A stretch of 45,800 nt of DNA from Lentisphaerota bacterium (GTDB taxonomy: Bacteria > Verrucomicrobiota > Lentisphaeria > Victivallales > Victivallaceae). Shown piece after piece: positions 1-8,579 of the stretch (positions are counted from its first letter, which is position 1; each line of letters starts with the position of its first letter). The translations under genes were made by a program, and so were the position numbers. The notes under the pieces are model-generated. The model did not search any database and was not told the origin of the DNA. It worked only from the letters and a program-made list of their open reading frames with translations. The stretch spans positions 1 through 45,800 of the forward strand of contig JAAEMX010000086.1 of the NCBI GenBank assembly GCA_024225035.1, written 5' to 3'.

Positions 1-215
1 CTACTGAAGCTACTAAAGCTGCCACTGATACTCAGAAGGCTGCCGAGGACAAAGCTACTGAAGCTACTAAAGCTGCCACTGATACTCAGAAGGCTGCCGA
101 GGACAAAGCTACTGAAGCTACTAAAGCTGCCACTGATACTCAGAAGGCTGCCGAGGACAAAGCTACTGAAGCTACTAAAGCTGCTACTGACACGCAGAAA
201 GCTGTGGAAGACAAC
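1..215 (+). repeat. 54-bp tandem repeat inside the coding region
   Basis: Unit boundaries fall at 54, 108 and 162. The unit at 1-53 (first base outside the window) and those at 54-107 and 108-161 are identical over the visible bases. The unit at 162-215 has several substitutions, and 216-269 is a further decayed copy. Each unit is exactly 18 codons, so copy-number change keeps the frame. The array probably continues upstream of the window. Confidence 0.95.
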
Positions 216-428
216 GTAACTGATCTTCCCAAAGCTACTGATACTACTCAAAAGGCTGCTGAGAATAAAGCTACTGAAGCTACTGAAGCTGCTAAAACCA
301 CCACTGATACTAAAACTCCTGATATGACTAGTTCCACAGATAACGTCATCAAGAAAACAACTCCTGTAAAAAAGATCAATAAGATTTACTCAGACAGGAA
401 CAAGGCTCTTGAAGACGCTATGCAATAA
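1..428 (+). CDS. Alanine/threonine/lysine-rich repeat protein, 3' end only
   Basis: The reading frame is open from the window edge (first full codon at base 3) to TAA at 426-428, so the start lies upstream. An ATG at 204 is internal to the repeats and is not a credible start. The visible part consists of 18-residue repeats of the type ATEATKAATDTQKAAEDK, three near-identical and then increasingly degenerate, ending in a basic, non-repetitive tail (about residues 110-142 of the visible part). The composition (A, T, K, E, D; almost no hydrophobics or aromatics) resembles late-embryogenesis-abundant (LEA-like) or other amphipathic-helix repeat proteins. That resemblance is compositional only, and no catalytic motif is visible. 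A strong terminator follows 17 bases after the stop. Function unknown. Confidence 0.75.
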   Translation, partial: TEATKAATDTQKAAEDKATEATKAATDTQKAAEDKATEATKAATDTQKAAEDKATEATKAATDTQKAVEDNVTDLPKATDTTQKAAENKATEATEAAKTTTDTKTPDMTSSTDNVIKKTTPVKKINKIYSDRNKALEDAMQ

Positions 429-444
429 TTTTGATGTTTCTTAT

Positions 445-472
445 AAGCCTCGCAAATGCGAGGCTTTTTTTA
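445..472 (+). terminator. Rho-independent terminator after the repeat protein
   Basis: A 9-bp perfect stem (445-453 with 458-466) closes a four-base AAAT loop and runs into seven consecutive T on the plus strand. It lies 17 bases after the stop codon. Confidence 0.9.
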
Positions 473-529
473 TGCAAAAATACTAGAAAGCGTTTGAATA
501 GATCAAGCCAACAAACTTTGACGCTCGTA

Positions 530-1777
530 TTAAATTTTCTCTCTAACTACCATTTCAATACGATAATCAAGAGCACGCTGATCAGACATAAATGACTCCA
601 GTGCACTTAAATTCATCAGAGCATCAAGATCAATATATCTTTCTTTTAGTTTGTCTTTCCAACTCTCAAACAGAGGAATTTTACCGTCAGTCTCAGCCGC
701 CATTATCTCATCCTCCATCCAGCCAGGGAAAAGGCCTGCATAGCCGGCTTCAGCCATTCTGGTCGAGATCACTTCAGGAGTAAGCTGATCAAAGCCTTCA
801 GCTATCAAAGATTCTGTTGCAGTTTTAAAGTCTTCAGGCACATCCCAAAGAACATTTATGAAATCTTCTTTTGCATCAATTTCTGGATCGTGATCCAAAT
901 GAGCTATGACAGACTGTGGATTACGCTCAAATTCGGTCGCAACACTAACCGGCAATGTCATAACATCTATCCCGGCAAGAGTTTTAACCTGTTCTGCAGA
1001 GCGCATGCTGGCTCCAATTAATAATGATTCAGAAATTCCTTTCTGTCGCAAATCCAGGACGTGACGCTGAGTAGCCAGTACTGCCTTTTCCCCTATATTT
1101 TCTCCACTGCCAAGTCCATTATCTGCAACAAAAGCATTCAGCCTTCCCATGAAAACGTTTACGAAACTTGGGTTTGTAACTGCTGCTGCAAGATAATTTT
1201 GCCTTGCGGAAAAGCCTAAAGTAAGGTTAACCGGGATTCCTGCGCGTTGCAGCCGTCCCGCCGCGATAAGTCCTTCCGAAGTCAATGGAACTTTCACAAA
1301 AAACTTTTTAGGGCATATTGAATGAAGCCGACGACCATAAATAAAGCTTTTTCCAATATTGTGAGCAAGGTCTGTATGTAGTTCCACACTTACATTGGCG
1401 TCAAACTGCTTGACAAGTCTTAAACCATGCAGAGCATTTAGTATAAAAGCTATTTCAAATACTACTTTTGCCAAATCAAATCCCGGAGCAACATCTTTAA
1501 TTAAGTGCGCAGCCTCTATTATAACATTGTCATAAACCCCTTTCTGTATCTCTTTATTTAAAAGGGTGTTATTTGTGGTAAGTCCTGAAAAATTGGAATT
1601 CCAAAGTCCATCAGCCTTATCAATGTCACCGGTATCCAGCCATAAATTGGTTCCCTGACTTTTTAATTCATCCCAGTTTGCTCCCGGATGTATGATTTTT
1701 CCGGCACCTAATTCGAGTTGATAAGCTTTTTCGTGAATAAATTCGCTAAGCTTTTCAGATAGAATCAAATCTGTCAT
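530..1777 (-). CDS. Transaldolase family protein
   Basis: A 415-residue protein of the transaldolase TIM-barrel family, which transfers a dihydroxyacetone unit between sugar phosphates in the non-oxidative pentose phosphate pathway. The motif GLTTNNTLL (residues 65-73) matches the family's GVTTNPTL strand. K162 in FVKVPLT sits where the Schiff-base lysine is expected (strand 4, K-[IVL]-P-x-T). The later segment LTLGFSARQ fits the family's N-x-T-L-x-F-S strand. The protein is longer than E. coli TalB (about 317 residues), with an extended N-terminus and C-terminal helices, so the exact subclass is uncertain. The start is the ATG at 1777, preceded by a GGGAGAGG-type ribosome site. Cytosolic; it stands alone, with no visible operon partner. 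Confidence 0.85.
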   Translation of the reverse strand: MTDLILSEKLSEFIHEKAYQLELGAGKIIHPGANWDELKSQGTNLWLDTGDIDKADGLWNSNFSGLTTNNTLLNKEIQKGVYDNVIIEAAHLIKDVAPGFDLAKVVFEIAFILNALHGLRLVKQFDANVSVELHTDLAHNIGKSFIYGRRLHSICPKKFFVKVPLTSEGLIAAGRLQRAGIPVNLTLGFSARQNYLAAAVTNPSFVNVFMGRLNAFVADNGLGSGENIGEKAVLATQRHVLDLRQKGISESLLIGASMRSAEQVKTLAGIDVMTLPVSVATEFERNPQSVIAHLDHDPEIDAKEDFINVLWDVPEDFKTATESLIAEGFDQLTPEVISTRMAEAGYAGLFPGWMEDEIMAAETDGKIPLFESWKDKLKERYIDLDALMNLSALESFMSDQRALDYRIEMVVREKI

Positions 1778-2152
1778 ATTTCACCTCTCCCACAATCATA
1801 ATTTCTGTAATACTATTTCTATTATACGTTGTGAAGTAGCGAATTACAACATTTTCTTATTTTCCCGATATTTGAAATAAGCATAATTCATGCCTGAAAA
1901 TTCATAATTGGTTGAAAACTACTATCATGCAAAGTATTATTAAACTCTGGTTTGTCTATAAAACAGAAACGCAAAAGATGGTATGACTGAAAATGCAGAA
2001 CACTATAAATAAGCTTCATAATATTATTTTTAAATTTCTACCCCCTCATCGACCACTTTGAAAATAATATAAATTGCCCATTAATCAACAAACCGATAAA
2101 AATCTAACCGGGACCTGACTGGAATAATTCAAATTATGAAGAATCGCTGTAT
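1778..2152. other. Intergenic region between divergent genes, nothing identifiable
   Basis: This is 375 bases of AT-rich sequence between two divergently transcribed genes. It must hold both promoters, but I see no convincing -35/-10 pair, repeat, RNA gene or coding region. Confidence 0.6.
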
Positions 2153-3919
2153 ATGAACTCTGAACAAAATAAATATAGATGGATATTGCTGACAGGAATC
2201 ATTATAATTGCAGTCAGTTATATGGTCATTGGCGCTTTGTTACCCGCTCACGTATTCTGGATTTCTGACGGTGGCAATAAAGCTATTATTGTCCAGAATA
2301 TAGAAAGAACAGGTTCGGATTCGATCAATTACCCAGCACAGCGATACGATAAGCTAAAAGATTATTTTCCTGACAGTGTCTTTCATTTCAACAAACGGGG
2401 AAATAAAATTCATTCGATCTTCTCATGCTATTTCCCACGCATGAGTGTACCGTTATTTAAAGCTATGGGATGGAGCGGACTCTATATCCTGCCGATGCTG
2501 TGCGGATTATGCCTGTTAGTTATAAGTATCTTATTAGTTAAACGTTTGAAACTGCCTCCTTTATGTGAACTTAGTTTACCATTGCTGGCCTTTGCTACTC
2601 CGCTGTTTTTTTATAGCCTTACTTTCTGGGAAATGACTCCGGCTGTCTTGCTTTCGACAATTGCTATAATGCTGCTTTTCAAGGATGAAAAGCATTTCTC
2701 ACCAAACATAATACAGTGTTTTTGCTGCGGATTCATTTTAGGGTTAGCGGTTATTTTGCGTGAAGAAGCTTATGTGCTGTCCACATCTGTTCTTTTAGCT
2801 TTGTTTTTCAGCAGAAAGCGCTTTCACAAGCTGCTTCCCTGCGGGTTTGGTCTGGCGCTTCCAGTATTTCCTTTGTGGCTTTTTCAACTGCTCCGTCATG
2901 GCCACATACTCGGGTTACACGGCAGTACTTACCACTCTCACAATACCGCCTCTCAAGGGTTTAATTTAATCACTTTTTTATTACAAAAACTCAACGGATA
3001 TTTTATCTATTTATTCAAATTAAATTCAATGTCCTTTGAATGGCAATGGTACTATCTGCCACTCCTGCTCCCTGTATTTGCGGCAGTGGCAGCGGGTTTA
3101 TACTACAAGCATTACCGTCACGGACGAACTGCTAAAACTATCATTTTAGCAGCGGCAGTCGTCAGCACCTCTATCCTGACAGTAATGTTATGGATCAATA
3201 AATCACCTGTTCTCAATTCAATTTTTACAGTGGGGTTTCTTACTTCATCACCATTGTTGCTGCCCGGAGTAATAAGCCTCCGGCCTCTGCTGTTTACTCG
3301 CCGTTATGGAATTGGTTACCTCACTCTAATCTCTATCACTTTCTGCCTGCTACTGCCTCCTGTATTATCACAGAACGACATGGGCGTCATCTGGGGAGCA
3401 AGGCACTTTCTCTTTTTATATCCAATAATGCTGCCATTAAGCATCTACGCAGTCGCTCACACTTTTAATTTACACAAACATAAAATAAGCGTAATCATTC
3501 TGCTTATGCTTTGTCTTATTTCATTTGCAATTCAAATACGCGGTATTCACAACCTTTTCATGATGAAAAACAATATGTCAAAACTCAATCATCAGATTGC
3601 AAAGAATACTGGTAAGCTTATCATTTCTGATATCTACTGGCTTGTACCCATGGTTCCAGAGCTATACTTCCAAAAACAGTTTATGCAGTTTAAGTCCGGA
3701 AAACAAATGGTCAGTCTGGTGAAACAACTCAAACGTCATGGTGTAAATAATTTTTCCATGATTCTTTCTAAAAATCCACATTACCGAAGAGCCGAGGCAA
3801 AGGATTGGAACAAAGTCAGCCGTATTCTGAAAATATCCCGCCCTATTCAGGTTCACCTGCCTGGTGCTGATTTTATGGATGTCTTTATTGTGCCCTGTGA
3901 AATTGTCCAGCCTCAGTAG
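2153..3919 (+). CDS. Polytopic membrane protein, GT-C glycosyltransferase-like
   Basis: A 588-residue integral membrane protein. A first hydrophobic segment (about residues 10-32) is followed by a roughly 70-residue hydrophilic loop that starts with an ISDGG motif, then about ten further hydrophobic helices, and a soluble C-terminal domain of about 120 residues. This layout (a large first external loop with an acidic motif, multiple helices, a C-terminal soluble domain) is typical of GT-C lipid-linked-sugar glycosyltransferases. It also recalls putative glycosyltransferases of spirochaetes and PVC bacteria; I recognise the architecture, not a specific family. The ATG at 2153 has only a weak ribosome site. 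The gene converges on the next one with just three bases between the stops. Confidence 0.6.
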   Translation: MNSEQNKYRWILLTGIIIIAVSYMVIGALLPAHVFWISDGGNKAIIVQNIERTGSDSINYPAQRYDKLKDYFPDSVFHFNKRGNKIHSIFSCYFPRMSVPLFKAMGWSGLYILPMLCGLCLLVISILLVKRLKLPPLCELSLPLLAFATPLFFYSLTFWEMTPAVLLSTIAIMLLFKDEKHFSPNIIQCFCCGFILGLAVILREEAYVLSTSVLLALFFSRKRFHKLLPCGFGLALPVFPLWLFQLLRHGHILGLHGSTYHSHNTASQGFNLITFLLQKLNGYFIYLFKLNSMSFEWQWYYLPLLLPVFAAVAAGLYYKHYRHGRTAKTIILAAAVVSTSILTVMLWINKSPVLNSIFTVGFLTSSPLLLPGVISLRPLLFTRRYGIGYLTLISITFCLLLPPVLSQNDMGVIWGARHFLFLYPIMLPLSIYAVAHTFNLHKHKISVIILLMLCLISFAIQIRGIHNLFMMKNNMSKLNHQIAKNTGKLIISDIYWLVPMVPELYFQKQFMQFKSGKQMVSLVKQLKRHGVNNFSMILSKNPHYRRAEAKDWNKVSRILKISRPIQVHLPGADFMDVFIVPCEIVQPQ

Positions 3920-3922
3920 AAA

Positions 3923-4954
3923 CTACTTTTTCCCTTCTTCATTCAAGCGTTTAAAGTAGTCCATCAAAGCCTGAGCTCCGTGCTTGCTGATATAGGTATT
4001 TATGAAGCGGAAACCTCCGCCATAAACTGGATCGGGGTTATTCTGCATACGCTCATTGTATTTGGACTGCCCATACATTTCGTTAACCGCAGCCGCTATA
4101 TACTCAGCCCAGCCTTCTTTGATTTTCAAGTCTTTGATATTGGATAACTGCCCCTGCATCCAATCGTGAGCCAGCTCATGAGCACATATCTCGATAAGCT
4201 TATATTTTGGCACCCCGTAAAGAGCATAAATGTAATAACGGTCATTAGTTTTGTAAGACTTTGTGTCCTCTTTTTTGCCGCCTAAAAGAGAATATTTTGT
4301 TTCAGTCACAGTCTTAATGGTATAGTTGTGTTTGTAAAGCCCAAGCTCCTGTCCCGGTTGGTGGTTTGAGGAGTTTTTCTCAAGGAATTTTGAATCAACC
4401 AGTTTAAATATAATTTTATGGTCAGTGCCAATCCCTAAGTCTTTACGCATTTTTTCACGTACGTTATCAAAAACTTTTTGAGCTTCTGCCTGTTTAAATA
4501 TGGCATGTTTATAGCAGTTGGGGCATATCCACCGCCCGTCCTCAAGCTTCCGGCAATGGTTAGGTAGTCCGCAGCAGAAACACTTGGGCAGTTTAGCACA
4601 TTCCGGACAGTAAACCCGCTCGCCGGAAGGACTTTTTATCTTAACTCCGTTCTTAAAAGGAGTTCCGCAAAGCGAACATCTCGGCAGTGTAGTCTTCACA
4701 CAGTTTTGTGAACAATAATACTTGCCAGCTTTTTTAAAGTAGCCCTTTGTACATTTCCTGCCGCAAGCGGCACAATTCGGCAATGTTTTCTCATAGCAAT
4801 ACTTACCACAATAAGCTTTCCCATCAACTTTTAAATAACGACCTTTGACTTTTCTGCCGCATGACGAACAGTCCAGAGCCATGGTGATTATAGAAAATGC
4901 AAACAGTAAGGCAAGAATCAGGAAAGAACGTAAAGCTGCGCGAGATCGTTTCAT
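3923..4954 (-). CDS. Secreted LIM-like zinc-ribbon / DA1-type metallopeptidase
   Basis: A 343-residue protein with an N-terminal signal or anchor segment (residues 9-27). Four consecutive cysteine zinc modules follow: CxxC pairs begin at 29, 61, 93 and 125, each closed by a second cysteine pair about 16-20 residues later. They resemble LIM or treble-clef fingers. The C-terminal half carries HELAHDW (259-265) and EGWAEY (280-285), a gluzincin-type HExxH plus downstream glutamate arrangement. LIM fingers followed by a C-terminal HExxH domain is the architecture of the DA1 peptidase family, best known from plants and also present in bacteria. Here the signal segment suggests it acts outside the cytoplasm. 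Substrate unknown. The start ATG at 4954 follows a GGAGACC ribosome site. Confidence 0.75.
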   Translation of the reverse strand: MKRSRAALRSFLILALLFAFSIITMALDCSSCGRKVKGRYLKVDGKAYCGKYCYEKTLPNCAACGRKCTKGYFKKAGKYYCSQNCVKTTLPRCSLCGTPFKNGVKIKSPSGERVYCPECAKLPKCFCCGLPNHCRKLEDGRWICPNCYKHAIFKQAEAQKVFDNVREKMRKDLGIGTDHKIIFKLVDSKFLEKNSSNHQPGQELGLYKHNYTIKTVTETKYSLLGGKKEDTKSYKTNDRYYIYALYGVPKYKLIEICAHELAHDWMQGQLSNIKDLKIKEGWAEYIAAAVNEMYGQSKYNERMQNNPDPVYGGGFRFINTYISKHGAQALMDYFKRLNEEGKK

Positions 4955-5091
4955 TTAGGTCTCCTTTCGATAAAAGTAATTCACAGTTACTATAACCCAA
5001 TTTCATACAAAAATCTAAGAGCCAAATATATTTCAAACTTTAAAATCTTATATTTTGAAACTATATTGCCATAGATAACTCAGAGGCACAT

Positions 5092-5763
5092 ATGGTCGAT
5101 AAAATTGTAAGGTCCCAACGAAAATCACTAAGTATTCAAGTATCTCCCAAAGGAGAAGTGATCGTTCGTGCCCCATTACTTATGCCTCGCAAACTTATTG
5201 ATCAGGCCGTAAACAAAAATCGTGAATGGATAAATGAACGTCAGGTTGAATTCAACCGCCAGTTGGAAGAACATCCTCCTCCGGGATTTACTCCGGGAGA
5301 CTGGTACTATTTTCTTGGAGAAAAATATCCGCTTGAATTTACTTTAAATGCCGCGTTTTCCCGTATGATTGAACTGGCAGGTTCCTTCAAAACTGCTGCT
5401 GCTGAACCTGAAATCATCAAAAAAAGATTGATTAAGTGGTACCGGAAAGAAGCCAGTTTTTATTTGAAAGAAAGAGTGGAAATTCTAGCGGAACACTTTG
5501 ACTGGGAAGTTTCTGAAGTAAAAATAAATTCTGCCAACAGGCGCTGGGGCTCATGCACCTGCCAAGGCGCTTTGAACTTCCCGTGGCGACTGGTCATGTG
5601 CCCGCCGGAAATTATTGATTATGTAATTATGCACGAACTTGCCCATTTGAAAGAAATGAACCATTCAGCCAAGTTCTGGTATGAAGTCCAAAAGATGTGC
5701 CCTGACTTCAGTAAGCATCGTAAATACCTGCGGGATAACGCCCATAAGTTCAAAGGGTTTTAA
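5092..5763 (+). CDS. YgjP/WLM-type zinc metallopeptidase (DUF45)
   Basis: A 223-residue cytosolic protein of the M48-related YgjP family. HELAHLKEMNH (181-191) supplies the HExxH zinc site and the third histidine at 191. The preceding block NRRWGSCTCQG (149-159) is the family's highly conserved N-x-R-W-G-S-C sequence. The N-terminal part begins with the RKSLSIQVSPKGEVIVRAP strand block, also typical. Length matches the family (about 220-240). Biological substrate is not known. The stop is 5 bases from the convergent ABC-F gene's stop. Confidence 0.9.
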   Translation: MVDKIVRSQRKSLSIQVSPKGEVIVRAPLLMPRKLIDQAVNKNREWINERQVEFNRQLEEHPPPGFTPGDWYYFLGEKYPLEFTLNAAFSRMIELAGSFKTAAAEPEIIKKRLIKWYRKEASFYLKERVEILAEHFDWEVSEVKINSANRRWGSCTCQGALNFPWRLVMCPPEIIDYVIMHELAHLKEMNHSAKFWYEVQKMCPDFSKHRKYLRDNAHKFKGF

Positions 5764-5768
5764 AAAGA

Positions 5769-7658
5769 CTAGCCCTGCATATTTTCAAGTTCTTCCCAAC
5801 GCGCGTACAACTTTTCAATTTCAGCATGTGCCGCATCTAATTCCTGCTGCAGCTCCGTACTTTGATCACCATGTTTAGTGAAAAAATCAGGATCTGAAAA
5901 CATTGTTTCTATTTCTTCAACCTTGCTTTCGGCTTCCAAAACCCTCTCTTCCATACCGTCAAGCTCACGCTGCAGCTTATATGAAAGTTTCTTGGGTTTT
6001 GCCGGATTTTTCTGAGGTTCTGCTTTTGCTTTTTCCGGCTTTTTAACAACCGGAGCAGGCGCCTTTTCACGCTGCTGCCGTTTTTCCAGATAATAGTCAT
6101 AGTCACCGACCTGGTAAACAACTTTACCTTCGCCTTCAAAAGCTATTATGCCATCACAAATACGGTTCAAAAAATAGCGATCATGGCTCACCACAATGAC
6201 GCAGCCGTCATAATGCTCCAACGCTTCTTCCAACAGGCGCAGCGTAGACAGGTCAAGATCATTTGTAGGCTCGTCAAGAATCAGAAAATTGCCGCCGTTC
6301 TTCAAGATTTTGGCAATTATTAAACGCGCCTTTTCTCCCCCGGACAGATACTTCACCTGCGTTCTGATGCGTTCATCCTCAAACATAAAACGTCTGAGGT
6401 AGGACCAAGTACTGATTTTGGAATCACCCAGTTTCACAAAATCATTACCGTTACCGATCTCATCAAAAACTGTATTCTCGGAATTAAGTCTCAAACGGTT
6501 CTGGTCTACATAGTTGAATTCAACAGTAGAAGCTATTTCAACTGTCCCGCAATCAGGCGCTAACTCTCCGGTTATTATCTTCAGCAATGAAGTTTTGCCG
6601 GTACCATTGCGTCCGACAATCCCAATTTTCATGCCGGGTTGAAACTCAAAATCAAACTCAGGAATATACTTAATACCATCATACTCAAGTGAAACTTTTT
6701 TGAGATCAACAGTTTTGTTGCCCAAACGCGATGCCGGCGGTATAACCAGGTCAATTGTCCCTGCCCTTGCCGGGCCGGATTGAGCCTCTGCATCATAAAA
6801 ACGCCGCAAACGCCCAAGGTTTCTGCGAAGGCGTGCTTTGGGAGAACGCCGTACCCAGTCAATTTCTGAACGCAAAAATTTACGTCGTTTTGTATCAGCT
6901 GCGTCTTCTCTGGCCTCGCGATCGGCTTTCCCTTCAAGGAAGTCAGTATAGGAGCCTTCATATGAATAAAATTTGCCATTATCAAGCTCAACCACTCTGG
7001 TAGCTACGCGATCCAGAAAATAACGGTCATGCGTTACAAAGAGACATGTACCGTTATATCCTGCAAGGAAGTTTTCAATCCAACCAATAGTTTCAGTGTC
7101 AAGATGGTTAGTTGGTTCATCAAGCAACAGTAAATCAGGCTCGCCAACAACTGCTCTGGCTAAAGCAACTCGTCGCTTTTCTCCGCCGGAGAGCGAATTG
7201 CAGAGGCGCTCAGACTCCGGAACGTTAAGCCTAGTCATTATTTCACGCATTCTGGATTCAGGATTCCAGGCGCTATGACGGTTAAGCTCCTGCTCTATGC
7301 GGTGATGTTCAGGTGAATTAAGCGGCAGGCTCTCGTACTTATGCAACAGGTCATTGAAATACTTCATGCCGTCAAAAATATTATCATATACAGAGCGTTT
7401 TTCATCGAGAGAAAATTCCTGAGGTAAAAATGTAACCCGGATATTTCTGGCAAAAGTAAGGCTCCCCTTCCCGGGATCCTCCTGATTCGCAAGCATCCGC
7501 AGGAAAGTTGACTTTCCACAACCGTTGCGCCCGACCAGCGCCACACGTTCGCCCTCATGAACAGTCAGACCGGTATCATCCAGCAACTGCTGGGTACCGA
7601 TACTGAAACTTAAGCTTTCCGCTGAAAATATTACTCTGCCGATATTTTCGACCGCCAT
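5769..7658 (-). CDS. uup: ABC-F family ATPase, Uup-type
   Basis: A 629-residue cytosolic protein with two ABC ATPase domains and no membrane segments. The first has Walker A GRNGCGKST (43-51) and signature LSGGEKRR. The second has GRNGTGKTS (about residue 350) and LSGGEKAR. Both Walker B regions end in LLLDEPTNHLD or LILDEPTNDLD. A charged linker lies between the domains. The C-terminal 100 residues are a lysine/proline-rich stretch followed by a coiled coil, which is the Uup hallmark (DNA- or ribosome-binding). ABC-F proteins act on ribosomes; Uup also influences transposon excision in E. coli. Which role applies here cannot be told from sequence. Start at 7658 as the first ATG; the opening strand IGRVIFSAESLSFSIG fits the family. 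Confidence 0.93.
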   Translation of the reverse strand: MAVENIGRVIFSAESLSFSIGTQQLLDDTGLTVHEGERVALVGRNGCGKSTFLRMLANQEDPGKGSLTFARNIRVTFLPQEFSLDEKRSVYDNIFDGMKYFNDLLHKYESLPLNSPEHHRIEQELNRHSAWNPESRMREIMTRLNVPESERLCNSLSGGEKRRVALARAVVGEPDLLLLDEPTNHLDTETIGWIENFLAGYNGTCLFVTHDRYFLDRVATRVVELDNGKFYSYEGSYTDFLEGKADREAREDAADTKRRKFLRSEIDWVRRSPKARLRRNLGRLRRFYDAEAQSGPARAGTIDLVIPPASRLGNKTVDLKKVSLEYDGIKYIPEFDFEFQPGMKIGIVGRNGTGKTSLLKIITGELAPDCGTVEIASTVEFNYVDQNRLRLNSENTVFDEIGNGNDFVKLGDSKISTWSYLRRFMFEDERIRTQVKYLSGGEKARLIIAKILKNGGNFLILDEPTNDLDLSTLRLLEEALEHYDGCVIVVSHDRYFLNRICDGIIAFEGEGKVVYQVGDYDYYLEKRQQREKAPAPVVKKPEKAKAEPQKNPAKPKKLSYKLQRELDGMEERVLEAESKVEEIETMFSDPDFFTKHGDQSTELQQELDAAHAEIEKLYARWEELENMQG

Positions 7659-7797
7659 TTCAAAAACCTTCTTTCATTTATTATATCAGAATCGTGCTAA
7701 TATAGTTGGTTTAAGTAAAAACTCCAGCAAAACGGCTTTATGATTCGCGCAAAAGAGTTATATTATATGCGACAAAATAATATATGGATATTTAGAA

Positions 7798-8577
7798 ATG
7801 AAATTATTTGATACGCATTTTCACTTTTACGGTGATCAGAACCAGCGCGAATATTTCGACGCGATAAAAATACCCGAGCTGGCCTACCTGCTTGCAGCCG
7901 GAGGCGATTTTGAAGGCAGTGTTCTGGCACGCAATTTTGCAGAAGAGATTGAAAATTCATGGTTCGCGGCCGGGATTCACCCTCATTCAGCAGAAAAAGA
8001 AAAAAACGAACTTAAAAGGTTCTCCGAGTTCAGAAATCATGAAAAACTGGTCGCTGTCGGAGAAATCGGGCTTGATTATTTTTATGATAATTCTCCACGG
8101 CGCTGCCAGAGAGAGATCATGGGACACTTCCTGCAGCTCGCACTCGAATGGCAGCTACCCGCCATTATTCACTGTCGGGATGCTGATAACAAATTTGACG
8201 CCTACCAGGACTGTCACGCTATGTTGAGTGACTTTGCATCTGACGGCGGACGCTTTGTGGTGCATTGCTTTTCCGGCACACCGCACTGGGCCGAAAAATT
8301 CATGGAACTTGGAGCCTTCCTCGGTATAACTGGAATCGTAACTTTTCCCAAAGCCAGCAATATTCGGGAAACTTTACAGGTTATCAGTGATGAACTGCTG
8401 GTTATCGAGACCGATTCTCCATATCTGGCTCCGGTACCACATCGCGGCAAAACCAATAACCCGGGCTACGTCATAGAAGTAGCTAAAAAAATTGCAGAAG
8501 AACGCAGTTGCTCAATCGAGCAAATAGCTGAACTAACCACTAAAAACGCTTTTCGTTTATTCAATTTGGAGCAATAG
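7798..8577 (+). CDS. TatD family metal-dependent hydrolase
   Basis: A 259-residue TIM-barrel metallohydrolase. Visible metal-site motifs are DTHFHFYG (residues 5-12, the HxH pair), GEIGLDYF, the IHCRDA strand, VHCFSG and the terminal ETDSPYLAPVPHRGK block. Members act as Mg2+-dependent 3'-5' exonucleases or D-aminoacyl-tRNA deacylases in the cytosol; the sequence alone does not say which. It is immediately followed (2 bases) by nudC, so the two are probably cotranscribed. Confidence 0.92.
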   Translation: MKLFDTHFHFYGDQNQREYFDAIKIPELAYLLAAGGDFEGSVLARNFAEEIENSWFAAGIHPHSAEKEKNELKRFSEFRNHEKLVAVGEIGLDYFYDNSPRRCQREIMGHFLQLALEWQLPAIIHCRDADNKFDAYQDCHAMLSDFASDGGRFVVHCFSGTPHWAEKFMELGAFLGITGIVTFPKASNIRETLQVISDELLVIETDSPYLAPVPHRGKTNNPGYVIEVAKKIAEERSCSIEQIAELTTKNAFRLFNLEQ

Positions 8578-8579
8578 CC

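Noticed and set aside
1..215. CRISPR array
   Set aside because: The repeat has no unique spacers, is exactly 18 codons long, and is part of an open reading frame.
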